Notes: generated from the letters alone by a model not told the origin. A DNA stretch of 64,000 nucleotides from an uncultured Saprospirales bacterium (GCA_938008535.1 CALLKF010000164.1:10409-74408); one strand, 5' to 3'. Positions 43,906 to 52,463 are shown, counted from the first letter of the stretch. Program-made: numbers and translations.

Positions 43906-44880
43906 ATGGAAATGACAAATGTGACAGAAAAGATTTTACAACAAGCAGACAATAGATTTGTGCTATTTCCTATTAAATATGATGCAATTTGGGCAATGTA
44001 TAAAAAACACTTGGCTGCACATTGGGTAACCGAAGAAGTGGATTTGAGCCAAGATCAAATTGACTGGGACAAGTTAACCGATAACGAACGATTTTTTGTA
44101 AAAAACGTGTTGGCATTTTTCGCTGCTAGTGATGGTATTGTAAATGAAAATTTAGTAGTAAATTTTATGCAAGACGTTACCATTCCAGAAGTGCGTTGTT
44201 TCTATGGATTTCAGGTAGCTATCGAAAATATTCATTCAGAAATGTATTCATTGTTGATTGATACCTTTATTAAAGACAATGACGAGAAAGATAAAATGTT
44301 CAATGCAATCGACACCTTAGATTGTGTGAAGAAAAAAGCAACCTGGGCTTTAAAATGGATTGATACAGCACCATCGTTTGCACACCGATTAGTGGCTTTT
44401 GCAGCAGTTGAAGGCATTTTCTTCAGTGGTAGCTTTTGCTCAATCTATTGGTTAACGGATAGAGGCATGATGAAAGGTTTAGGCAAATCAAACGAATTCA
44501 TCAGCCGAGACGAAGGTATGCACTGTGATTTCGCTTGTCTTCTTTATTCTATGCTTGAAAATAAATTGAGCAAAGAAGAAGTATATCAAATTATTTGTGA
44601 TGCTGTTGAGTGCGAAAAAATATTTGTAAAAGAATCATTACCTGTTTCATTAATTGGAATGAATGCAGATTTAATGTGTAACTATATAGAATTTGTTGCC
44701 GACAGATTATTACTTTCATTAGGTTATCCTAAAGTGTACAACGCTACCAATCCGTTTCCGTTTATGGACAAAATTTCCCAACAAGGCAAAACAAATTTCT
44801 TTGAAGAAAGACCAACCGAATACGTAAAAGCTGGTGTAGAATCTGGTGAAAAAGTATTCTCTCTTTCTGAAGACTTTTAA
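43906..44880 (+). CDS. nrdB: Ribonucleoside-diphosphate reductase small subunit (class Ia, eukaryote-like)
   Basis: 324 residues. It houses the diiron-tyrosyl radical that starts ribonucleotide reduction. The iron ligands are visible: Asp76 (AASDGIVNENL), Glu107 and His110 (AIENIHSEMY), and a later DEGMHCDFA. The radical Tyr is Tyr114, at the same spacing as Tyr177 in mouse R2. The C-terminal tail ends KVFSLSEDF, close to the FTLDADF peptide by which eukaryotic R2 docks on R1. The sequence is far closer to eukaryotic R2 than to E. coli NrdB. It lies 86 bp upstream of nrdA. Confidence 0.96.
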   Translation: MEMTNVTEKILQQADNRFVLFPIKYDAIWAMYKKHLAAHWVTEEVDLSQDQIDWDKLTDNERFFVKNVLAFFAASDGIVNENLVVNFMQDVTIPEVRCFYGFQVAIENIHSEMYSLLIDTFIKDNDEKDKMFNAIDTLDCVKKKATWALKWIDTAPSFAHRLVAFAAVEGIFFSGSFCSIYWLTDRGMMKGLGKSNEFISRDEGMHCDFACLLYSMLENKLSKEEVYQIICDAVECEKIFVKESLPVSLIGMNADLMCNYIEFVADRLLLSLGYPKVYNATNPFPFMDKISQQGKTNFFEERPTEYVKAGVESGEKVFSLSEDF

Positions 44881-44966
44881 GTAAAATATACCATGATTTT
44901 CAAGTGACTTTAATCACTTGAATCAAAGAAGTTTCTTTTTTTGAAAAAATATAAAACAATTAAACT

Positions 44967-47480
44967 ATGTACGTTTTAAAACGCGATGGTCGCAAAGAAC
45001 CTGTCCATTTTGACAAAATCACTGCACGCATCAACAAGCTTTCTTTCGCTTTAAATTCTACGTTTGTGCAACCACATCGCGTGGCACAAAGCGTTATTCA
45101 AGGTTTGTATGATGGCGTAACGACAACTGAATTAGATGAGTTGGCTGCACGTACTAGTGCCAACATGACCGTTGTGCATCCAGATTATGCAGTTTTGGCT
45201 GCTCGCATCGCGGTATCTAACTTGCATAAAAACACCAAGAAAAATTTCTCTCGAATCATCGAAGAATTATATCATTTCATCGATCCGAAAACAGATAAAA
45301 ATGCTTCTTTAATTGCTGAAGATGTGTTTGAAATCATCATGGCAAACAGAGACCGTTTAGATTCTGCTATTGTACATCACCGAGATTATAATTATGATTA
45401 TTTTGGTTTTAAAACATTAGAACGTTCTTATCTTTTAAAATTAAACGGAAAAGTAGTTGAGCGACCTCAACATATGCTGATGCGCGTAGCAGTTGGTATT
45501 CATAAAAATGATATTGACGCAGCTATTGAGACATACGATTTGATGTCTGAAAAATGGTTCACGCATGCAACGCCAACATTATTTAATGCAGGCACACCAA
45601 AACCGCAATTGTCATCTTGCTTTTTATTAACGATGAAAGATGATAGTATCAGTGGTATTTATGAAACATTGACGCAATGCGCAAAAATTTCGCAATCAGC
45701 TGGTGGAATTGGTTTAAGCACACACAACATCAGAGCAAAAGGTAGTTATATAAAAGGTACTAACGGCGAAAGCAACGGCTTGGTACCGATGTTGCAAGTA
45801 TTCAACTCAACCGCAAGATACGTAGATCAAGGTGGTGGCAAACGCAAAGGTGCATTTGCTATTTATTTAGAACCATGGCACGCTGACGTATTTGAATTTT
45901 TAGAATTACGCAGACCGCACGGAAAAGAAGAAATGAAAGCGCGTGATTTATTTTTCGCACTTTGGATTCCAGATTTATTCATGAAACGTGTTCGTGAAAA
46001 CGGTATGTGGTCATTGATGTGTCCTAGCGAATGTCCAGGTTTATGTGATACGTACGGTGATGAATTCGAAGCATTATATTTAAAATATGAGGCAGAAGGA
46101 AAAGCACGCAGACAAGTAAAAGCACAAGAATTGTGGTTCCATGTATTGGATAGCCAAATTGAAACAGGAACACCATATATGTTGTACAAAGATCATGTCA
46201 ACAGAAAATCAAATCAGAAAAATTTAGGCGTTATTCGTTCATCGAATTTATGTACTGAAATTATGGAATATACTTCACCAGATGAAGTTGCGGTATGTAA
46301 TTTGGCATCAATCAATTTGAGTAGATTTATCGACGTTGAAAATAAAACATTCGATTTCCAAAAACTATATGATATCACGTACATCGTTACCAAAAATTTA
46401 AATAAAGTAATTGATGTCAACTACTATCCAGTAGAAGAAGCACGTAGAAGCAATATGCGTCATCGTCCGGTTGGACTAGGTGTACAAGGTTTAGCTGATG
46501 CATTTTTGATGTTGCGTCATCCGTTTGAAAGCGAAGAAGCACGCATCTTAAACAAAAATATTTTTGAAACAATTTATTTCGCTGCATTAAGTGCTTCTAA
46601 AGATTTAGCAAAAGTAGACGGTGCATACGAAACCTTCAAAGGATCACCGATCAGCAACGGCGTTTTCCAATTTGATATGTGGAACGTTACACCAACTGAC
46701 CGATGGAACTGGAATGCATTACGTGAAGAAATCATGGAACACGGTGTGCGTAATAGTTTATTAGTTGCACCAATGCCTACTGCTTCCACTTCTCAAATTT
46801 TAGGAAATAATGAATGCTTCGAGCCATATACATCTAACATTTATACACGTCGTGTGTTGAGTGGTCAATTTATGGTGGTGAACAAACATCTTTTAAAAGA
46901 TTTGATTGAATTAGGTTTATGGAGCGATGAAATGAAAAACGCGATTGTTGCCAACAATGGTTCTATTCAAGCAATCGAAGGTATTCCGTATGATGTAAAA
47001 GAATTATACAAAACAGCTTGGGAAATCAAACAAAAATCGATTATTGAGATGGCAGCAGATCGTGGCGCATTTATCGATCAAAGCCAAAGTTTGAATATTT
47101 TCATGGAAAGTCCTAATTATCAAAAATTAAATTCGGCTCACTTCTACGCTTGGGACAAAGGTTTGAAAACGGGTATGTATTACTTGCGTTCTCGTCCATC
47201 TGTTGATCCAATTAAATTTACAGTTGATGTAGAAAAAGCTAAACAAACCAATGCAACTGCAAAAGTAAGCACGATTGATATTGATAAGATTGCTGCACCT
47301 ATTTATGAAGGCGTTGCAACTGCACAACAAGAAATTTTTGCAGTGGCAGAACCACAGATTGCAGAAAAATCTGTTGAAGAACGCGCTGCAGAATTTGGTA
47401 TGACGGTAGAAGAGTTTTTAGCAGCATCAAAAGTTTGCTCTACAGAAAATCCTGGTGAATGCGAAATGTGCGGTTCGTAA
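44967..47480 (+). CDS. nrdA: Ribonucleoside-diphosphate reductase large subunit (class Ia, eukaryote-like)
   Basis: 837 residues. Reduces ribonucleoside diphosphates. The N-terminus (MYVLKRDGRKEPVHFDKITARI) is the ATP-cone allosteric domain, and the body follows eukaryotic R1 closely (NYDYFGFKTLERSYLLKLNGKV; FTHATPTLFNAGTPKPQLSSCFLL with an active-site Cys). The active-site loop NLCTEIMEYTSPDEVAVCNLASI is intact. The C-terminal tail ends NPGECEMCGS, providing the CxxC pair that re-reduces the active site. A perfect intrinsic terminator follows (47511-47538). Confidence 0.97.
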   Translation: MYVLKRDGRKEPVHFDKITARINKLSFALNSTFVQPHRVAQSVIQGLYDGVTTTELDELAARTSANMTVVHPDYAVLAARIAVSNLHKNTKKNFSRIIEELYHFIDPKTDKNASLIAEDVFEIIMANRDRLDSAIVHHRDYNYDYFGFKTLERSYLLKLNGKVVERPQHMLMRVAVGIHKNDIDAAIETYDLMSEKWFTHATPTLFNAGTPKPQLSSCFLLTMKDDSISGIYETLTQCAKISQSAGGIGLSTHNIRAKGSYIKGTNGESNGLVPMLQVFNSTARYVDQGGGKRKGAFAIYLEPWHADVFEFLELRRPHGKEEMKARDLFFALWIPDLFMKRVRENGMWSLMCPSECPGLCDTYGDEFEALYLKYEAEGKARRQVKAQELWFHVLDSQIETGTPYMLYKDHVNRKSNQKNLGVIRSSNLCTEIMEYTSPDEVAVCNLASINLSRFIDVENKTFDFQKLYDITYIVTKNLNKVIDVNYYPVEEARRSNMRHRPVGLGVQGLADAFLMLRHPFESEEARILNKNIFETIYFAALSASKDLAKVDGAYETFKGSPISNGVFQFDMWNVTPTDRWNWNALREEIMEHGVRNSLLVAPMPTASTSQILGNNECFEPYTSNIYTRRVLSGQFMVVNKHLLKDLIELGLWSDEMKNAIVANNGSIQAIEGIPYDVKELYKTAWEIKQKSIIEMAADRGAFIDQSQSLNIFMESPNYQKLNSAHFYAWDKGLKTGMYYLRSRPSVDPIKFTVDVEKAKQTNATAKVSTIDIDKIAAPIYEGVATAQQEIFAVAEPQIAEKSVEERAAEFGMTVEEFLAASKVCSTENPGECEMCGS

Positions 47481-47510
47481 TTAAAAATTAACTAGCTATT
47501 TTTTATATAG

Positions 47511-47538
47511 TTCCGAACTTTTAGTTCGGAATTTTTTT
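47511..47538 (+). terminator. Intrinsic terminator of nrdBA
   Basis: A perfect 8-bp stem (TTCCGAAC, 47511-47518, with GTTCGGAA, 47524-47531), a 5-base loop and a run of seven Ts follow nrdA by about 30 bp. Confidence 0.93.
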
Positions 47539-47583
47539 ATTTATGAAATAGTTGCTATATTTACTCTATAATTCTAGTAGAGT

Positions 47584-48141
47584 ATGCAATTCTTACAACA
47601 ACCTTTTGCTTGGTATATCGCAGGTCCATTAATAGCAATGAATCTATTTTTATTGCTTTATTTTGGACAACGATTTGGCTTGTCCACATCCATGAAAACA
47701 ACATGTGCTGCGCTTGGTGCAGGAAAAAACGTTCCGTTTTTCAAGTATGATTGGAAGAAAGAATCCTGGTTATTAGTTTATGTTTTAGGTTCTGTTATTG
47801 GTGGTTTTATTGCGTTTCATTTTTTAAATGCAGGCGCGCCAGTAATCGTTTCAGAAAAAACTACTGTAGCATTACAACATTTGAATATCGTAGCGAACCA
47901 ATCGTTTGAACCAGCGGAAATTTTTTCAATACAAAATTTATTTACCTTGAAAGGAATTTTCATTTTAATACTTGGTGGATTTTTAATTGGTTTCGGTACA
48001 CGTTGGGCAAATGGTTGCACGTCTGGGCACGCCATTTCTGGTTTAAGCGATTTCCAATTGCCATCATTAGTTGCAGTCATTGGCTTTTTTATTGGTGGTT
48101 TGGTGATGACACATCTTTTAATTCCAATTTTATTCAGATAA
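47584..48141 (+). CDS. YeeE/YedE-family sulfur transporter subunit, part 1
   Basis: 185 residues with about five hydrophobic segments. The family signature, including Cys145, is in WANGCTSGHAISGLSDFQLPSL. YeeE/YedE (TsuA-type) proteins import thiosulfate or related sulfur compounds, and here the usual single protein is split in two, as in many Bacteroidota. The partner gene is 53 bp downstream and a rhodanese follows. It would pass sulfane sulfur into the cell. Confidence 0.88.
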   Translation: MQFLQQPFAWYIAGPLIAMNLFLLLYFGQRFGLSTSMKTTCAALGAGKNVPFFKYDWKKESWLLVYVLGSVIGGFIAFHFLNAGAPVIVSEKTTVALQHLNIVANQSFEPAEIFSIQNLFTLKGIFILILGGFLIGFGTRWANGCTSGHAISGLSDFQLPSLVAVIGFFIGGLVMTHLLIPILFR

Positions 48142-48194
48142 AAAAACCAATTGAATTCAAAAAATCATTTCAATCAATTTAATCATACAAATCA

Positions 48195-48611
48195 ATGCTA
48201 AAAAATATAAAATTCTTACTACTAGGTGTTTTCTTTGGAATTGTAATGGCAAAAGCACAAGTCATTTCGTGGTTTCGCATTTATGAAATGTTTCGCTTCG
48301 AAGCATTTCACATGTACGGCATCATTGGAAGCGCAGTTGTGCTTGGTGTTATCATTGTTCAATTTATAAAACGAAGCAATTTAAAATCGATTGATGGTAC
48401 TATAATCACTATCGAATCGAAACCAAAAACGTATAAAGCAAGCATATTTGGAGGCATTTTATTTGGATTGGGTTGGGCCTTGGTTGGTGCTTGTCCAGGA
48501 CCAATTTACGTTTTAATTGGTGCTGGTTTTTATGGTTTTATAATTGTGTTGCTAAGTGCGCTTTTCGGTACGTTTTGCTATGGTTTGGTGAAAGAAAAAT
48601 TGCCACATTAG
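48195..48611 (+). CDS. YeeE/YedE-family (DUF6691-like) transporter subunit, part 2
   Basis: 138 residues with about four hydrophobic segments. It carries the second half-signature, GLGWALVGACPGPIYVLIGAGF, with conserved Cys100. With the upstream subunit it reconstitutes the two Cys-containing half-channels of the sulfur transporter. It is 68 bp upstream of a rhodanese gene on the same strand. Confidence 0.85.
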   Translation: MLKNIKFLLLGVFFGIVMAKAQVISWFRIYEMFRFEAFHMYGIIGSAVVLGVIIVQFIKRSNLKSIDGTIITIESKPKTYKASIFGGILFGLGWALVGACPGPIYVLIGAGFYGFIIVLLSALFGTFCYGLVKEKLPH

Positions 48612-48679
48612 TTTAGGAACTTTTCTTTTTAAAGAATTGTTCAATATATTTTCTAATTTCGTTTTCTAAAATTAAAATC

Positions 48680-48988
48680 ATGTATCAGGATTTAACACCA
48701 AAAGAATTTTTACAAGCATTTGAATCTACCGAAAATAAAATATTAGTAGATGTGCGTACGCCTTTAGAAATTGAAGACGCGAGCATCGATGGACATATCG
48801 CTATCAATTTTCAATCAGCAGATTTTCCTGCAAAAATCTTAGAACTAGATAAAGACAAAACTCTTTTTATTTATTGCAGAAGCGGCAATCGCAGCGGACA
48901 AGCATGTAAATTCTTAGCATCAAAAGGTTACGATAAATTGGTAAACCTAAAAGGTGGTATGCTAGCATGGGCCGAAACGGATTTTTAG
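48680..48988 (+). CDS. Single-domain rhodanese
   Basis: 102 residues. The rhodanese fold is complete; the catalytic Cys66 lies in the active-site loop FIYCRSGNRSGQA. It would accept sulfur from thiosulfate or persulfides and hand it on. Placed directly after the YeeE/YedE pair, it likely processes the imported sulfur compound, forming a small sulfur-assimilation operon. Confidence 0.92.
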   Translation: MYQDLTPKEFLQAFESTENKILVDVRTPLEIEDASIDGHIAINFQSADFPAKILELDKDKTLFIYCRSGNRSGQACKFLASKGYDKLVNLKGGMLAWAETDF

Positions 48989-49009
48989 TAACCGCTCAAT
49001 ATATTTTGA

Positions 49010-49471
49010 ATGCTTAGTTATGAAAAAGCAACCGCAAATGATGGCGAACAACTAACACAAATTGCGTATAGTTCTAAACGTTATTGGAACTATTCAAATG
49101 CGCAAATGTTGCTTTGGAAAGATGATTTGACCATCGATTCCAATTATATTTTAGGTAACCTTGTTTACAAAGTTTTTAATCAAAAAACATGCATTGGATT
49201 TTATGCGTTGAAATTTGATGATAATGAAAACTGTTATGAGATTGATCATCTTTGGTTGATGCCTGAAAATATAAACAAAGGATTTGGTGCAATTATTTTT
49301 AAAAATATTATTGCGCAACTTTCAGAACTTAAACAAAAAAGGTGCACGCTAATTGCGGAACCTAACGCTATTGGATTTTATAAAAAGATGAATGGCAAAA
49401 TAATAAGAAGTTTTGAAAGTAAAATTCCGGGAAGAATGCTGGATGTGTATGAGTTTAAAACAAATCAATAA
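49010..49471 (+). CDS. GNAT-family N-acetyltransferase
   Basis: 153 residues. The acetyl-CoA-binding motif region is IDHLWLMPENINKGFGAIIFKNIIAQL (about 80-106; a Gly-poor variant of the Q/RxxGxG/A loop). The C-terminal FYKKMNGKIIRSF is the usual last strand. The substrate is not predictable. It overlaps the next gene by 1 bp (TAATG). Confidence 0.85.
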   Translation: MLSYEKATANDGEQLTQIAYSSKRYWNYSNAQMLLWKDDLTIDSNYILGNLVYKVFNQKTCIGFYALKFDDNENCYEIDHLWLMPENINKGFGAIIFKNIIAQLSELKQKRCTLIAEPNAIGFYKKMNGKIIRSFESKIPGRMLDVYEFKTNQ

Positions 49472-50058
49472 TGAACGTTCTCTTTTTTAATTCACAGCAA
49501 GAATTACGCAAGTGGTTTCAGAAAAATCATTTAATAGAACAAGAAGCATGGATAGGTTTTTATAATAAAAAATCAACCAAACAGTCAATTACTTGGACAC
49601 AATTAGTAGATGAAGAATTATGTTTTGGTTGGATAGATGGTATTCGCAAAAAAATAGATGACGAAAGTTACTGCAATCGAATTACACCACGAAGAAAACG
49701 AAGCAACTGGAGCGATGTAAACATTAAACGAATTGAAGCTTTAATAGCATTGGATTTGGTGACGGAACAAGGCAAACATGTTTTTCACACGCGCGATTTA
49801 ACCAAACAAAAATCTGCTTCTTTTGAGCAAGAGAAAATAGAATTTTCACAAGAACATATAAAGCAATTTAAAACCCAAAAAACCGCTTGGAAATTTTTTG
49901 AAATGCAAACCAATACTTATAAAAGGCAAGCCACTTGGCATGTAATTAGTGCAAAACAAGAAATAACACAGCAAAAACGATTGGAAATATTGATAAACGA
50001 CAGTGAAACAGGCGTTCATATCAAACATTTGCGCAGAAACAAGCCAGAAAAGAATTAG
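49471..50058 (+). CDS. YdeI/OmpD-associated family protein
   Basis: 195 residues of the YdeI (bacteriocin-protection) family. Signatures are EAWIGFYNKKSTKQSITWTQLVDEELCFGWIDG and ITPRRKRSNWSDVNIKRIEALI, plus a helical C-terminal half. In E. coli YdeI is linked to resistance to cationic peptides; the molecular function is not known. Coupled to the GNAT gene by a 1-bp overlap. Confidence 0.86.
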   Translation: MNVLFFNSQQELRKWFQKNHLIEQEAWIGFYNKKSTKQSITWTQLVDEELCFGWIDGIRKKIDDESYCNRITPRRKRSNWSDVNIKRIEALIALDLVTEQGKHVFHTRDLTKQKSASFEQEKIEFSQEHIKQFKTQKTAWKFFEMQTNTYKRQATWHVISAKQEITQQKRLEILINDSETGVHIKHLRRNKPEKN

Positions 50059-50166
50059 AAAATTTTCATTTATCAGCTAATTTATAAGCTCAAAATTATC
50101 AATTATTCAACAAATATTAAAATTTATTGAATAATCTGTAATTTTTAATCAATTTTATTGAATTAT
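50059..50166. other. Non-coding gap before the tRNA-like unit
   Basis: AT-rich sequence downstream of the YdeI gene. There is no ORF above about 40 codons that looks coded, and no clear terminator for the YdeI gene. Confidence 0.5.
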
Positions 50167-50198
50167 TTGCACATAAAGACGTGTTTTATTATCTTTGT
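50167..50198 (+). promoter_or_regulatory. Promoter of the tRNA-like RNA
   Basis: TTTG (50167-50170), 20 bp, then TATCTTTG (50191-50198): both boxes and the spacing match the Bacteroidota vegetative promoter consensus. The predicted start of transcription is about 50204, some 66 nt before the folded RNA. Confidence 0.8.
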
Positions 50199-50269
50199 TG
50201 TATCAAAGTAAGTTCTTTTAATAAGTAGTAAAATTCTTACGACTTATTATTCACGACTTACGACTATAT

Positions 50270-50424
50270 TGTAAGGTGATGAAACTGGCAGCCATGCCCT
50301 CTTGTCTCGAGGGTGAGGATCACGAAATAAAGTTAGAGTAGAGCACTTCAATGTGCAGGGGTTGACCACCAACTTTTGCTCTTTTCCTAATCGCCTTTTG
50401 GAGGTTCGACTCCTTCTCTTACAG
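50270..50424 (+). ncRNA. tRNA-like RNA, class II body, GUC loop, 86-nt variable region
   Basis: A 155-nt region folds like a tRNA. The 7-bp acceptor stem is TGTAAGG (50270-50276) with TCTTACA minus-one offset (50417-50423, one G-T). A Leu-type D arm follows (ATG, AAACTGGCAGC, CAT). The 5-bp anticodon stem is CCCTC/GAGGG (50297-50301, 50309-50313) with 7-base loop TTGTCTC, anticodon GTC at 50304-50306. A canonical T arm is present (GGAGG, TTCGACT, CCTTC, 50400-50416), with discriminator G. The variable region is 86 nt, far too long for an ordinary tRNA, and has its own hairpins (GCAC/GTGC, AAAGTT/AACTTT, AGAGCA/TGCTCT). CCA is not encoded (CAA follows). The unit has a strong promoter and terminator. 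I do not recognise it; it is not tmRNA. Confidence 0.7.
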
Positions 50425-50428
50425 CAAC

Positions 50429-50461
50429 AAAATCCGAATCAGAAATGGTTCGGATTTTTTT
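50429..50461 (+). terminator. Intrinsic terminator of the tRNA-like RNA
   Basis: A perfect 10-bp stem (AAAATCCGAA, 50429-50438, with TTCGGATTTT, 50449-50458) with a 10-base loop and a T-run. It starts 5 nt after the folded RNA. Confidence 0.93.
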
Positions 50462-50681
50462 ATTTTAATGATTTTCATAAATCTTAAATATACACAACTC
50501 ATATTGCATTAGATTCGTCCTTATATCGCTTTTAGCAAAATTTCCTTTTCTGCTTTTATCAGTGTAATACTTGCTACAGTTTAGATAAACTTTCTTTGTG
50601 ACGAAAGCTTGATGTTCCATTTTGGAATATCAAAGTTTTAATTTTTATTTGGGAAATGATTTTCATTTCTCTTATTGCTTT
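50462..50681. other. Non-coding gap between the tRNA-like unit and the helicase gene
   Basis: No ORF is supported. Two short imperfect hairpins are visible near 50608-50635 (TTGATGTTCC against GGAATATCAA) and 50653-50672 (GAAATGA against TCATTTC). They may be weak terminators for the convergent helicase transcript. Confidence 0.35.
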
Positions 50682-52463
50682 CTAACTATACAACGCTTCC
50701 AATCCTAATTTTGTAATTCTGGATCTTATTGCACCAGTTGTTCTGCCAAACTGTTTTGCCAACTCTTTTATTTCTAAACCTTCACAGCATAAATTTTCTA
50801 ATTGTTTATCGAGTTCAGCTGTCCAAGGTTTATAAGCATCTTTATATTTATTTCTTTTTTCTTCTACAGAATAAGATTTCACTTTGTCAAATTCTTTGCT
50901 AACAACTTTTGTTTTTGTAATAAATGTATTTGCTGGTTTCTTTTCTTCTTCAACAGCAACTTTCAAAACATGTATCATTGAAGAAACAGGAAACATCTTT
51001 GGCATTAAGGTTTCTGGAATAAAGATGTTATTTTTTGTTCTTGTTACAGCAACATACAGCATATTTATTTCTTCATTTATTTTTGTCGCACTGGTTTCTA
51101 ATCCTTTTTTATCTAGTTTTAATTTCTCTAGTTTTTCTTCTGTTATAAAATCACCAACCAACTGAATAGTATCATATTCCATTCCTTTGCAGCGATGAAC
51201 GGTAGAAAAAATCATCTCAGCTTTTTCTTTTTCATCCACATGTTTTTCTTTAATCGCTTTAATTATTTCTGGAATTTTGTTGCCATATTCTTTTATAATT
51301 TTAACCATAATAGCAAGCTGCACATCTTCTGTTTTCTCAATATAATCTACTAACTCACTCATATCATTCATTGCTTTTATGAGTTTATCTTTAATCAAAA
51401 AATGCTTTGCGTTATATAGATTCAGCACATCGTATAATGATGCACCTTCATCTGCATACGTATAAGAATTTATATTGCCTTCAAAATAAATGGATTTCAC
51501 TTCTTTCTTCTTTGTTACATATTCAATGGCTTTGAGTAATAAACCAAGATTAGTTCGCGCAATTACTGCTTTTGTATTAGTCTCATTGCAAGTGCCTTTG
51601 CCAATTATTTGTATTGGTTGATGTTCGCCAATATGTACTTTGTATTTTAAAACAGACATCGCAAGGTTTGCAATATCATTACTAAATCTAAAACTAGTAG
51701 AAAGATAATACGTTTTAAAATCGGCTTTTTCAAGCGAGTTCACTGCATAACGCCAACCATAAATTTGCTGATGCGTGTCGCCGACAATCACTTTTATGGC
51801 ATTTTGTTTTAAGAAAATATCCAACATCGCAGCCGAACCATCTTGTCCTTCATCAAATAAAATATAATCATACTGAAGAATTGGATTGGAAAGTTGAAAT
51901 TTTTTCAAATAAAAATCATGCGTTATTTCAATCTCTTCATTATCCATCATTTCCAAAAAAACACTTGCCTGTTTCTTAATGTAATTATAGACAGACGAAA
52001 CAAATACTTTAGTCTTTGGTTCGGAAATAGTATCCAAATAATTTAAATCTTCAATTTTTTGTTTATCGCTATTAAAGAAATATGCGATGAACTTATTTAT
52101 ATGGTTTGCAATTACATATTCTGTATGTTTTTCGCCATTACCTTTTAAATTTAAAAGGTCTGCAATTTCGTTTGTTTTATAACCGTTGGCATTTATTGTA
52201 TAATTAGATTTAAAAACAATATGCTTGTAAGCAAGTGAATGAGCCGTTTCAACCTGCACATTATGAAGTCCTTTTGCCGCAAATTTTTTAGCAGCTTCTA
52301 TTTTCACTGTTTTATTAAAAGCAAGATATAATATTTTACTTTTTGCAGGTCTTGTTTTCGCATATTCAATTACAGTGGTCGTTTTTCCAGAACCAGCAAC
52401 AGCATTTATTTTTATATTTCCAGTCGAATTTATGATGTCGTGTTGCTCTTTGGTTAATTCCAT
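50682..52463 (-). CDS. UvrD/Rep-type superfamily 1 helicase with C-terminal helix-turn-helix
   Basis: 593 residues. SF1 motifs: Q-motif and Walker A (LTKEQHDIINSTG...AVAGSGKTTT, about 3-30), Walker B as DEGQDGS (about 208-214), motif III/IV region GDTHQQIYGWRYA, motif V (STVHRCKGMEYDTIQLVGD) and motif VI (YVAVTRTKN). After residue ~535 a basic linker leads to a Myb/HTH-like tail (KPWTAELDKQLENLCCEGLEIKELAKQFGRTTGAIRSRITKLGL), which should bind DNA or sense its structure. Such fusions are unusual in UvrD/Rep proper. Probably DNA repair or recombination. It is divergent from the hydrolase gene. Confidence 0.88.
   Translation of the reverse strand: MELTKEQHDIINSTGNIKINAVAGSGKTTTVIEYAKTRPAKSKILYLAFNKTVKIEAAKKFAAKGLHNVQVETAHSLAYKHIVFKSNYTINANGYKTNEIADLLNLKGNGEKHTEYVIANHINKFIAYFFNSDKQKIEDLNYLDTISEPKTKVFVSSVYNYIKKQASVFLEMMDNEEIEITHDFYLKKFQLSNPILQYDYILFDEGQDGSAAMLDIFLKQNAIKVIVGDTHQQIYGWRYAVNSLEKADFKTYYLSTSFRFSNDIANLAMSVLKYKVHIGEHQPIQIIGKGTCNETNTKAVIARTNLGLLLKAIEYVTKKKEVKSIYFEGNINSYTYADEGASLYDVLNLYNAKHFLIKDKLIKAMNDMSELVDYIEKTEDVQLAIMVKIIKEYGNKIPEIIKAIKEKHVDEKEKAEMIFSTVHRCKGMEYDTIQLVGDFITEEKLEKLKLDKKGLETSATKINEEINMLYVAVTRTKNNIFIPETLMPKMFPVSSMIHVLKVAVEEEKKPANTFITKTKVVSKEFDKVKSYSVEEKRNKYKDAYKPWTAELDKQLENLCCEGLEIKELAKQFGRTTGAIRSRITKLGLEALYS

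Noticed and set aside
50270..50424. Calling the tRNA-like RNA a normal tRNA-Asp, tRNA-Leu or tmRNA
   Set aside because: The 86-nt variable region, GUC on a Leu-type body, U at position 37 and a missing CCA do not fit a normal tRNA. It lacks the tmRNA hallmark ends and any tag reading frame.
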